64,000 nt of DNA, from assembly GCF_015711605.1 (NCBI RefSeq), contig NZ_JABTEZ010000002.1, positions 806,001 to 870,000 on the forward strand, given 5' to 3'. Source of the DNA: Planomonospora sp. ID67723 (GTDB lineage Bacteria > Actinomycetota > Actinomycetes > Streptosporangiales > Streptosporangiaceae). Positions 41,904-49,525 of this stretch are shown here, piece after piece. The translations under genes and the position numbers were made by a program. How positions within the stretch are numbered: the first letter of the stretch is position 1; each line of letters begins with the position of its first letter. The notes beneath the pieces are model-generated. The model ran no database searches. It saw nothing but the letters and a program-made list of their open reading frames with translations, and was not told the DNA's origin.

Positions 41904-42641
41904 GTGCAGCTCAGGGTCGCCAGTTACAACGTGCGCTCCATGCGCGACGACGTGGCCGCGCTGGGCCGGGTCATGACCGCCCTGCGCGCCGACGTGCTCT
42001 GCGTGCAGGAGGCGCCCCGCTTCCTGTGCTGGCGTCGCAAGCGCAGGCAACTGGCCGCCTCAGGCGGGCTGCGGGTGGCCGCCGGGCGCCGCCTGGGCGG
42101 CGTGGCCGTGCTGGTCGGTCCGGGCGTCCGGCTCCTGCACGGCGAGGGACACCTGCTGAAGTTCTTCTTCTGGCTGGAGATACGGGCGATCGCGATCGCC
42201 GTGGTGGAGGCGGAGGGGGTCCGGTTGGCCATCGGCTCCATCCACCTCGACCTCGACGAGGCCGCGCGGCTGCACCACGCGGGCGAGGCGGTGCGTCTGC
42301 TGCAGGAGACCGCCGACCGGTTCGGCGCCCTGCCGGTGCTCGCCGGGGACATCAACGAGCAGTCCGACCGGCCGTCCTGGCGGCACATCGGCGAGAGGCT
42401 GACCGACTGCTACCCGGTCGCGCCGCGGGGCGACGGCTTCACCTTCCCCGCGCGGAACCCTCACAAGCGCATCGACGCGGTCTTCGCGGCGGCGGGCCTG
42501 ACGGTGCTCTCCTGCGGAGGGGCGGAGGCCGACCCCGCCGATCTGGCCGCGGCCACCGACCACCTGCCGGTCGTCGCCGAGCTCGGCCCGGCCCCGCCCG
42601 CGCCGGTGACGGGAGAGGAGCCGGACGCGCCGTCCCGGTGA
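41904..42641 (+). CDS. Endonuclease/exonuclease/phosphatase (EEP) family protein
   Basis: A 245-residue EEP-fold hydrolase: RVASYNVRSMRDD (motif 1), VLCVQEAPRF (metal Glu), IGSIHLDLDEAARL, LAGDINEQSDRPSWRHIGERL (catalytic Asp/Asn) and ATDHLPVVAEL (final Asp-His). GTG 41904 has GAGG six bases upstream. It lacks a signal peptide and AP-endonuclease recognition loops, so the substrate may be DNA, RNA or a phospholipid/phosphoester. It lies alone after glkA. Confidence 0.85.
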   Translation: MQLRVASYNVRSMRDDVAALGRVMTALRADVLCVQEAPRFLCWRRKRRQLAASGGLRVAAGRRLGGVAVLVGPGVRLLHGEGHLLKFFFWLEIRAIAIAVVEAEGVRLAIGSIHLDLDEAARLHHAGEAVRLLQETADRFGALPVLAGDINEQSDRPSWRHIGERLTDCYPVAPRGDGFTFPARNPHKRIDAVFAAAGLTVLSCGGAEADPADLAAATDHLPVVAELGPAPPAPVTGEEPDAPSR

Positions 42642-42727
42642 GGGCCGGGCGGGCGCCGCAGCGGTAACGGACCGGAGCGGGCCGCCGGGTGGCGGGGGAA
42701 GCCCACCCGAGGAGTGGGCCCGGCCCC

Positions 42728-42733
42728 TACGAT
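42728..42733 (+). promoter_or_regulatory. TACGAT -10 box, leaderless start
   Basis: TACGAT ends seven bases before ATG 42741. This supports ATG 42741 as start over ATG 42732 and GTG 42714, which overlap the promoter. Confidence 0.5.
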
Positions 42734-42740
42734 GTGGAGC

Positions 42741-43874
42741 ATGACTCGTCGCCTTCCGCGGCGTGCGCTGGCGCTGTGCGCGGGAGGCCTGCTCCTGCTC
42801 TCCGCTCATCCGCCCGCCGCGCACGCAGATCCCGTCCGCCCGCCGACGGCGGAGGCATGGCAGGCGCCGACCACCGCGCGGCTGAGCAGCGACGGGTCGC
42901 TCTCCGACGTGGCCGGGGTCTCGGCCACCGACGTCTGGGCGGTGGGTCAGCAGAGCATCTGGGACGCCTGGCAGGGCCGTGGAGCCATCACCCACTGGAA
43001 CGGCGCCGCATGGGCCGAGGTCGCGGTTCGCAACGACCCCACCGGCGCCGCGCTCCTGCGCACGGTCGCGGCGGCGTCGGCGAGCGAGCTGTGGGCGGTG
43101 GGGGAGGGCCACGACGGCATGCCGTACCTCGCGAGAGGGGACGGCTCGGCCTTCGACCGGGTCATCGTCGACGAACTGCACATGGGCGACTGGCTGGGCG
43201 GGGTGGCGGCCGTGCCGGGCAGGATGGTCACCGTGGGCCGCCGCGACGGGCGGCCCCTGATCGTCACCGGCTCCGAGGGGAAGTGGAAGCTCAGCCGGCT
43301 CGACGGCGCCGGCACGCTGTACGGCGTGGCGCTCTCGGCCAAGGGCGAGGGCTGGGCGGTGGGCGACGCCGAGGGCAAGCCGCTGATCATGAGGCTCTCC
43401 GGGGGGCACTGGAAGCCCGTCCCGGCACCCGTCATCTCCGGAGGCTACCTGCGCGACGTGCACGTCAACGGGGCCAAGCGCGCGCTGGCCGTCGGCGGCG
43501 TCTACCGCGGCTCGGGCGAGGTCGTCCCCCTCCTGCTCTCCTGGAACGGCAAGAAATGGTCCCGGGTGGACCTTCCCGACGGAGACATGCGCCTGTACGG
43601 CGTGACCGGCGACCGCAAGAACCGCTTCTGGGTCTCCGGGATCGACCTGGCCCGGCCGGGTGAGGCGTTCCTGCTCCGCTACGACGGCCGCACGGTCAAG
43701 GCGCTGCGCGGCGCCTCCCCGCTGACCCCCCGGACGATCCGGCTCCAGTCGGTGACCTACCTGCCCGGCACGGGCGCGGTGTGGAGCGTCGGCCACGTGG
43801 TGGACGACGAGGGCCGCTACACCGACGTGATCGAGCGGTTCGGGGCGGGAACCTCCGAGCGGTCCAGATCGTAG
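42741..43874 (+). CDS. Secreted beta-propeller-like repeat protein
   Basis: A 377-residue exported protein. The signal peptide is RRALALCAGGLLLLSAHP and ends near PAAHADP (~31). The body contains about six similar segments with an x-ATDVWAVG core (VSATDVWAVGQQ, ASASELWAVGEG, LSAKGEGWAVGDA), each followed by WNG or LSGGHWK, as in BNR/Kelch-like propellers. No enzyme motif is seen. Likely a surface or extracellular binding protein; function unknown. Confidence 0.75.
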   Translation: MTRRLPRRALALCAGGLLLLSAHPPAAHADPVRPPTAEAWQAPTTARLSSDGSLSDVAGVSATDVWAVGQQSIWDAWQGRGAITHWNGAAWAEVAVRNDPTGAALLRTVAAASASELWAVGEGHDGMPYLARGDGSAFDRVIVDELHMGDWLGGVAAVPGRMVTVGRRDGRPLIVTGSEGKWKLSRLDGAGTLYGVALSAKGEGWAVGDAEGKPLIMRLSGGHWKPVPAPVISGGYLRDVHVNGAKRALAVGGVYRGSGEVVPLLLSWNGKKWSRVDLPDGDMRLYGVTGDRKNRFWVSGIDLARPGEAFLLRYDGRTVKALRGASPLTPRTIRLQSVTYLPGTGAVWSVGHVVDDEGRYTDVIERFGAGTSERSRS

Positions 43875-43885
43875 CGCGGGGTCCG

Positions 43886-44377
43886 TCAGATGACCGCGCC
43901 GTCGTCCCAGCCGGAGTCGTTCGGCGGGCCGTCGCCCATCCGCACCACCAGCGCCACGAAGCCGCCGATGAACGCGGCGATCGCGGTGAACAGCGCCCAG
44001 CCCTGTTGCGTCCATCCGGCCATCGCGGTCACCAGCAGGTAGGCGGGGCCGCCGAACAGGGCCAGCCATGCGATCTTGGCGGTGGTGTCGGTCTTGGGCA
44101 GGGGAGGGGGCGGCGGGGGGACGTAGTGCCCCTCGTCGTCGCCGTGCGGGTGCCGGCCCTCCGGGCGCCCGCCGTCCGCATGCCCGGTGTCGGCGGGCTC
44201 GTCCTCCGCCGGCGGGTGCCCGCCGGCGTCCGGCTGGCGCACCACGCGACGGGACGGTCCGGCCGGGAGGTTCTCGCTGTCGGGCCACGGCTGGTCGGCC
44301 GGGTCGCGTTCGGCGGTGTCGTTGAAGGACGCGACGATCTGCCGCCAGACCTCGTCCTCGTCGCTTTGAGGCGTCAC
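43886..44377 (-). CDS. Hypothetical membrane protein with disordered N terminus
   Basis: A 163-residue protein. Residues 1-100 are charged and Pro/His-rich, with a run of prolines (YVPPPPPPLPKTD). Two membrane helices lie at about 104-122 and 128-148, then a short acidic tail. It is convergent with the propeller gene and followed upstream by the esterase gene on the same strand. Similar short Pro-linker membrane proteins occur widely in actinobacteria; I do not recognise a named family. Confidence 0.65.
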   Translation of the reverse strand: MTPQSDEDEVWRQIVASFNDTAERDPADQPWPDSENLPAGPSRRVVRQPDAGGHPPAEDEPADTGHADGGRPEGRHPHGDDEGHYVPPPPPPLPKTDTTAKIAWLALFGGPAYLLVTAMAGWTQQGWALFTAIAAFIGGFVALVVRMGDGPPNDSGWDDGAVI

Positions 44378-44442
44378 CTAGCTGGCCTGTCACTCATAGG
44401 CCGTCCACTTCCTCCCGGAGACCGCGCATCCCCCGCTCGCGA

Positions 44443-45207
44443 TCAGTCTCTCTGCAAGGGTACAGAGCTGTGCGCGCGGACGAACTCCAGGCTCCCCGCG
44501 AAGATCTGATCGGCGTCGTTGTCGAGCGTCGCGACATGGTAGCTGTCGGAAAGCTCCACCACATCCAGATTTCCTCCGGTCAGCTTCTCACGAAGAATGC
44601 GGACACTGGTGGGTTTCACCACATGGTCTTGCGGGCTGTGGAAGACCAGCACCGGCCGGCTCAGCCCGTTCAGGCCGGCCTGGGTCAGCGCCCACAGCCG
44701 GGGGAGGCTCGCCGCGGCCCTGACCGGCGTGCGGGTGTAACCCAGTTCGGACGCCCCCTCCTTCTTGATGTCCCCGGCCACCCCGGGCACCGAGGGGACG
44801 AAGAACTTCAGCAGCGGCGCGAGCCTGAGCAGGGGAACGTCGTTGGCGATCGAGGGGTTGACGACCACCACGCCCCTGACGCCCTCTCCGTGCACCTCGG
44901 CCAGGCGCAGCGCCATGCACCCGCCCAGGGACAGGCCCATCACGAACACCTCGGCGCACCGGCCCCGCAGGTCCGCCAGCTCCTTGTCCAGCTCGGCGTA
45001 CCAGTCCTCCCAGCGGGTGTGGCTCATCTCCTGCCAGGTGGTCCCGTGGCCGGGCAGCCGGGGCAGCGCCACGGTCAGGCCGGCTCCGGCCAGATACTCC
45101 CCCCAGGGGCGCAACGACTGCGGGGAGCCGGTGAACCCGTGGCAGAGCAGGACGCCGATCCGGCCGCCCGCGTGATGGTACGGCTCCGCTCCGGGCATGA
45201 CAGGCAT
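44443..45207 (-). CDS. Alpha/beta hydrolase (carboxylesterase/monoacylglycerol lipase type)
   Basis: A 254-residue serine hydrolase. Oxyanion region LLCHGFTGSPQSLRP, nucleophile elbow GLSLGG, acid HSPQDHVVKP, and His in SDSYHVATLDNDA complete the triad. The last motif (SxHVxTxDxD) is typical of the Est30/carboxylesterase group. ATG 45207 has GAGGAG six bases upstream. Divergent from the acyltransferase gene; may act on lipids. Substrate unknown. Confidence 0.88.
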   Translation of the reverse strand: MPVMPGAEPYHHAGGRIGVLLCHGFTGSPQSLRPWGEYLAGAGLTVALPRLPGHGTTWQEMSHTRWEDWYAELDKELADLRGRCAEVFVMGLSLGGCMALRLAEVHGEGVRGVVVVNPSIANDVPLLRLAPLLKFFVPSVPGVAGDIKKEGASELGYTRTPVRAAASLPRLWALTQAGLNGLSRPVLVFHSPQDHVVKPTSVRILREKLTGGNLDVVELSDSYHVATLDNDADQIFAGSLEFVRAHSSVPLQRD

Positions 45208-45357
45208 GGTGGGCTCCTCATCAGGTTCGCCCGATCGTCGCATGGCCGAGGCATGTTTTGCGAGAGGGTGATTTGGGTTGTTTGGCGGTGTAGGTGACGG
45301 AGGCCGAAGATGGGAAGATAACTCCAGGTCGCTGCCTGACAACCGAAGGAGCATCGA

Positions 45358-46068
45358 GTGTTCTACTGGGTGGTGAAGGCCATCCTCTGGCCCTTCCTCC
45401 ATTTGATCTTCCGTCCGTGGGCGGAGGGCGTGGAGAACGTGCCGAAGGAGGGGCCGGTGATCCTGGCCGGCAACCACCTGTCGTTCGCCGACCACTTCTT
45501 CGGGGCGCTGTTCCTGCCGCGGAAGGTGATCTCCCTCGGCAAGGCCGAGTACTTCACGGGCAAGGGTCTCAAGGGGATGTTCAGCCGGGCCTTCTTCAGC
45601 GGCGTCGGCACCGTGCCGATCGACCGCTCCGGCGGCAAGGCGAGCGAGGCGGCGCTCCGTACCGGCCTGCGGGTGCTGGGCGAGGGCGACGTGCTCGGCA
45701 TCTATCCGGAGGGCACCCGCTCCCATGACGGCCGCCTCTACAAGGGCAAGACCGGTGTGGCCCGGCTGGCGCTGGAGTCCCGGGTCCCGGTGATCCCGTG
45801 GGCGATGATCAATACCTTCGAGATGATGCCCCCCGGCCGCCTCCTGCCCAAACTGGGCATCCGTCCCGGCGTGAAGTTCGGCAAGCCGCTGGACTTCTCC
45901 CGCTACTACGGGATGGAGGAGGACCGCCTGGTCCTGCGCGCCGTCACCGACGAGATCATGTACGCGCTGATGGAGCTGTCCGGTCAGGAGTACGTCGACA
46001 AGTACGCCGCGAGCGCCAAGACCGAGGCCGCTCGCGCGGCCAAGGGGAGCGGCAGGGCGGGCAAGTAG
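45358..46068 (+). CDS. plsC: 1-acylglycerol-3-phosphate O-acyltransferase (PlsC)
   Basis: A 236-residue acyltransferase with a single N-terminal hydrophobic helix. Motif I NHLSFADH (HX4D), motif II FSGVGTVPIDRSGG, motif III YPEGTRSHDG and motif IV VPVIPWAMI are in order. It makes phosphatidic acid from lysophosphatidate. GTG 45358 follows CGAAGGAG. Corresponds to Rv2182c, the end of the conserved block. Confidence 0.9.
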   Translation: MFYWVVKAILWPFLHLIFRPWAEGVENVPKEGPVILAGNHLSFADHFFGALFLPRKVISLGKAEYFTGKGLKGMFSRAFFSGVGTVPIDRSGGKASEAALRTGLRVLGEGDVLGIYPEGTRSHDGRLYKGKTGVARLALESRVPVIPWAMINTFEMMPPGRLLPKLGIRPGVKFGKPLDFSRYYGMEEDRLVLRAVTDEIMYALMELSGQEYVDKYAASAKTEAARAAKGSGRAGK

Positions 46069-46213
46069 GCCCGCCACGGCTGAGGGCGGCGGTCCGGAGT
46101 TTTGCGGCCGGCTAAGGCACCCTTAAGGACGACATAAGTAGGGTTTTGTGGGGTTTTTCCTCGTTATGGTGCCGGTGTCCGCCCCGAGCCCGTTCTCCGA
46201 GGAGAAACCCCGT

Positions 46214-47602
46214 ATGAAGCGTCGCGTGTCCGCCGGCTGGATCCCCCCCGCGGTCGCGGCCCTGGCGGTGCTGCCGCTGGCCGTACTGTCCTCACCCGCC
46301 CAGGCCGCGCCGGAGGTCCGCGACACCGCCGTGGTCCTGGTCGACTTCCAGGACAAGCGCCATCCCGACGCCGCCGCGGCGACCGCCAAGGCGAAAGAGG
46401 TCTTCTTCGGCTCCGGGACCTCCGTGGCCGCCTATTTCAAGAAGGCCTCGCAGGACCGGGTCGCCTTCTCCGGGCAGGTGCTCGGTCCGTGGAAGCTCGA
46501 CATGCCCGCGGGCTGCGACACGAACCGGATGCGGCTCAAGGTCGACGAGCAGATGAAGGCGCGCGGCATCGACCGGACCCGGTTCGAGCACGTCTCGATC
46601 ATCATGCCCTCCGGCGGCTGCGGCTGGGCCGGGCTCGCCACGGTGGGCGGCGGGACGAGCTGGATGCCCGACGGCTACAGCGCCGCCGGCACCATCCACG
46701 AGATCGGCCACAACCTCGGGCTCAGCCACGAGGGCACCTCGGTGTGCGCCGAGGGCACGCTCTCCGGCTGCGCGCCGGCCGGCTACCGGGGCAAGACCTC
46801 GGTGATGGGCGGAGGCGGGCCGGGCGTCGGTCTGTCCGCACCGGCTCTCGTCAAGCTGAGGTGGCACACCGCAGCCGAGCGGGTCGTCCCCACCGCCTCC
46901 GGCACCTACACCCTGCCCCCGCTGTACGGCCCCGGCCGACGCTTCCTGGACATCCCGCTGACCGACACCCAGAACGGCGACCGGCTGGTGGTGGAGTACC
47001 GCAGGAGGGGCCTCGGCCCGGAGGCCGACGTCGCCGAGGGCGTCATCGTCTACCTCGTCCCCAAGGGGGACCACAAGAAGGCGATCCAGATCGACACCAC
47101 TCCCGCCACCACCGCCAAGGGCAGCACGCCGCTGGCCGTGGGCAGGACCATCAAGGACCGGGGCATCACGCTGACCGTGCTGTCGCAGTCCGCGGCGGGC
47201 GCGCAGGTCTCGCTCCTGCTGCCCGGCAGCACCCCGGCCCCGACCGCGAAGCCGACCGCGACCGCGAAGCCGACTGCGAAGCCGACCGCGACCGCTCCCA
47301 CTACGGTCCCCACCCCTCCCGGCGGCGGCGACGGCCTGTCGGCGATCAGCGCGGGCGTCGGTGTCCGGCCGAGCACCGCGGCCCGCGGGCAGAGCGTCAC
47401 CGTGACCGCGGTCTGCTCCGGCAGCGGGGTCACCAGTGTCGTCTCGACCGCGTTCGCCACCCGCCGGAACCTCCCGCCGGTCCCGACCGTCGCCTGGCAC
47501 CCGGTGATCGCCGTCTCCGCCATGGCGCGTCCCGGCGAGCACCACGTCTACGTCCACTGCGCCGGAGGCTCCGTCGCCCGCACCTCCGTCACGGTCGGCT
47601 GA
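46214..47602 (+). CDS. Secreted metzincin-type zinc protease
   Basis: A 462-residue exported protease. Signal peptide ends near SSPAQAAP (~32). The zinc site HEIGHNLGLSH (162-172) fits HExxHxxGxxH, and the Met-turn is probably TSVMGGG. Two CxxC-less cysteine pairs (GGCGW, CAEGTLSGC) suggest disulfides. A KPTAT repeat linker (~337-360) joins a C-terminal Ig-like domain (~378-462). ATG 46214 follows GAGGAG. It resembles M6/M66-like secreted proteases; exact family not fixed. Likely extracellular protein degradation. Confidence 0.85.
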   Translation: MKRRVSAGWIPPAVAALAVLPLAVLSSPAQAAPEVRDTAVVLVDFQDKRHPDAAAATAKAKEVFFGSGTSVAAYFKKASQDRVAFSGQVLGPWKLDMPAGCDTNRMRLKVDEQMKARGIDRTRFEHVSIIMPSGGCGWAGLATVGGGTSWMPDGYSAAGTIHEIGHNLGLSHEGTSVCAEGTLSGCAPAGYRGKTSVMGGGGPGVGLSAPALVKLRWHTAAERVVPTASGTYTLPPLYGPGRRFLDIPLTDTQNGDRLVVEYRRRGLGPEADVAEGVIVYLVPKGDHKKAIQIDTTPATTAKGSTPLAVGRTIKDRGITLTVLSQSAAGAQVSLLLPGSTPAPTAKPTATAKPTAKPTATAPTTVPTPPGGGDGLSAISAGVGVRPSTAARGQSVTVTAVCSGSGVTSVVSTAFATRRNLPPVPTVAWHPVIAVSAMARPGEHHVYVHCAGGSVARTSVTVG

Positions 47603-47621
47603 CCCTCCTCCGGCCGCCTCG

Positions 47622-48092
47622 TCAGGGGGTGCGCGTCCCCGCGCGGGCCGCCGTCTCCACGCGGTTCATGACGCGGATCACGGTCTCGAGCTCGTCGGGG
47701 GTCAGCAGGTCGATCAGCAACTCGCGGACGACGGTGACGTGACCGGGCGCGGTGCGTTCCAGGCACTCCGTCCCCCGGTCGGTGAGCACGGCCAGGACGC
47801 CGCGGTCGTCGGAGGGGCAGGTGGCCCGCTCCACCAGCCCCATCTTCTCCAACTGGCCGATCTGGTAGGTGAGCCCGCTCTTGGAGACCACGACGCCATG
47901 GGCCAGCTCGGTCATCCGCAGCCGGCGGTCGGGAGCGGCGGAGAGCCTGGCCAGGATCTCGTACTGGGCATGGGTCAGGCCCGCGTCGGCCTTCAGCTGC
48001 TCCTCGACACGTCGCTCCAGCAGGTGGGACGCGGTCAGGTAGGCCGTCCATGCGGCCATCTCAAGGTCGTCGAGCCAGCGCGTTCCCGTCAC
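47622..48092 (-). CDS. MarR-family transcriptional regulator
   Basis: A 156-residue winged-helix repressor: LTHAQYEILARLSAAPDRRLRMTELAHGVVVSKSGLTYQIGQLEKMGLV is the DNA-binding region (longer than quoted parts), followed by the wing TCPSDDRGVLAVLTDRG. GTG 48092 has TAGACT six bases upstream and no ribosome site, so it looks leaderless. It diverges from doxX, with two matching palindromes between them, hence autoregulation and control of doxX are likely. Ligand unknown. Confidence 0.9.
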   Translation of the reverse strand: MTGTRWLDDLEMAAWTAYLTASHLLERRVEEQLKADAGLTHAQYEILARLSAAPDRRLRMTELAHGVVVSKSGLTYQIGQLEKMGLVERATCPSDDRGVLAVLTDRGTECLERTAPGHVTVVRELLIDLLTPDELETVIRVMNRVETAARAGTRTP

Positions 48093-48098
48093 GCGGCC

Positions 48099-48157
48099 AG
48101 TCTACCGGTTGTTTGAATTTGAACTATCTGGCATGGTGGAGTTGTTCAAATTCGAAC
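48099..48157. promoter_or_regulatory. marR/doxX divergent promoter with two operators
   Basis: Operator 1 (48111-48124, GTTTGAATTTGAAC) and operator 2 (48144-48157, GTTCAAATTCGAAC) agree at 13 of 14 positions when one is reversed. Centres are 33 bp apart, about three helix turns. TAGACT (complement of 48099-48104) is the likely marR -10. Confidence 0.7.
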
Positions 48158-48172
48158 ATATCGGGAGGCGTC

Positions 48173-48619
48173 ATGTTCAACCAGGTACGACTCGACCAGG
48201 CGAGGTCCGTGGCGGTGCTGCTCGGCAGGGTCGCCATCGGAGTGATCTTCTTCGTGCACGGCTGGGCGAAGTTCACCGGCGGGCTGGCCGGGACGACGGC
48301 GTTCTTCGAGCAGATCGGCGTCCCGCTGGCCGGGGTGGCCGCACCCGCGGTGGCGGTCCTGGAGGTCGTCGGAGGGATCGCCCTCGTCCTGGGTGCCGCG
48401 CTGCCGGTCTTCGGCGTCCTGCTCGCCCTCGACATGCTCGGCGCGATCGTGTTCGTGCACGCCGCCAACGGGTTCATGGCGGACAAGGGCGGCTACGAGT
48501 TCGTCCTCGCCCTGGCCGCGGCGAGCCTGATGATCGCTTTCAGCGGCGGCGGAACCCTGGCGGTCGACGGCCTCTGGCAGCGCCGCCCGGGCAGCCGGAG
48601 CGTCACGACCTCCGTCTAG
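48173..48619 (+). CDS. DoxX-family membrane protein
   Basis: A 148-residue protein with four membrane helices. LLGRVAIGVIFFVHGWAKFTGG is the DoxX signature, followed by LEVVGGIALVLGAALPVFG and LDMLGAIVFVHAANGFMADKGGYEF. ATG 48173 has GGGAGG five bases upstream. DoxX proteins associate with redox and detoxification enzymes in other actinobacteria. Control by the divergent MarR protein suggests response to thiol stress or toxic phenolics (inference). Confidence 0.88.
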   Translation: MFNQVRLDQARSVAVLLGRVAIGVIFFVHGWAKFTGGLAGTTAFFEQIGVPLAGVAAPAVAVLEVVGGIALVLGAALPVFGVLLALDMLGAIVFVHAANGFMADKGGYEFVLALAAASLMIAFSGGGTLAVDGLWQRRPGSRSVTTSV

Positions 48620-48643
48620 CCGGCCCCCGGCTGCGCGCAGCGC

Positions 48644-49525
48644 TCACCCTCCGTAGACGTGCCCGCAGATCTGGCGGATGTGCTCGGGGGTGGTGCGGCA
48701 GCAGCCGCCGATGAAGGCCGAGCCCGCCGCGTGCCATCCGGCCGCCGCCGCGCCGAACTCGACCGGGTCGGCCAGGCCGGTCCAGCGGCGCTTCTCCGGG
48801 TCCCAGGTCTCCCCGGAGTTGGGATAGACCATCACCGGCTTGTCCTTGATCTGGCCGATCAGGCTGGGGATGTGGCGAGGCGCGGTGCAGTTGACGCCGA
48901 CCGCGAGCACTCGCGGATGGCCGGAGAACAGCTCGGCGGCCTGCCGCAGCGGGGTGCCGTCGCTGATGTGCTCGCCGTCGCGGCAGGAGAAGCTGATCCA
49001 GGCCCGCACACCCGGCGTCTCGGCGAGCAGGCGCTTCAGCGCGCGGGCCTCGGCGTAGGACGGGACGGTCTCGCACGCCAGGAAGTCGGCGCCGGCGGAG
49101 GCCAGGATGTTCCAGCGGTCCCGGTGCCAGGCGACCAGGCCGTCCTCGTCGAGGTCGTAGTCGCCGGTGTACTCGGCGCCGTTGGCGAGATACGCCCCGT
49201 AGGGCCCGACGCTGGCGGCGACCGCGCCCTGCCCGTGGACGTCTCTGGCCTCGGTGGCCAGCCGCACCGAGAGCCGGATCAGCTCCTCGGCCTCCGCCGG
49301 GGACAGCCCTCTGCGAAGGAACGCCGGGATGCTCGCCTGGTAACTCGCCGTGGTCGCCACCTGGGCCCCGGCCGCGAAGTAGTCCAGATGCGCCTGGCGG
49401 ATCATCGAGGCGTTCTCCACCAGGACTTTCGCCGACCACAGCTCGTCACGAAGGTCCGCGCCGAGCGCCTCCAGGTGGGTCGCCAGCCCACCGTCGAGAA
49501 TCACCATCTCGCCACTGTACGTCAC
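48644..49525 (-). CDS. mmuM: Homocysteine S-methyltransferase
   Basis: A 293-residue zinc-dependent methyltransferase making methionine from homocysteine with S-methylmethionine or SAM. ILDGGLATHLEALGADL, the zinc Cys in VGVNCTAPRHI, and GGCCRTTPEHIRQI near the C terminus are typical. GTG 49525 overlaps the sulfatase stop (GTGA); ATG 49507 is an alternative start. Co-translation with a sulfatase joins two sulfur-related steps. Confidence 0.9.
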   Translation of the reverse strand: MTYSGEMVILDGGLATHLEALGADLRDELWSAKVLVENASMIRQAHLDYFAAGAQVATTASYQASIPAFLRRGLSPAEAEELIRLSVRLATEARDVHGQGAVAASVGPYGAYLANGAEYTGDYDLDEDGLVAWHRDRWNILASAGADFLACETVPSYAEARALKRLLAETPGVRAWISFSCRDGEHISDGTPLRQAAELFSGHPRVLAVGVNCTAPRHIPSLIGQIKDKPVMVYPNSGETWDPEKRRWTGLADPVEFGAAAAGWHAAGSAFIGGCCRTTPEHIRQICGHVYGG

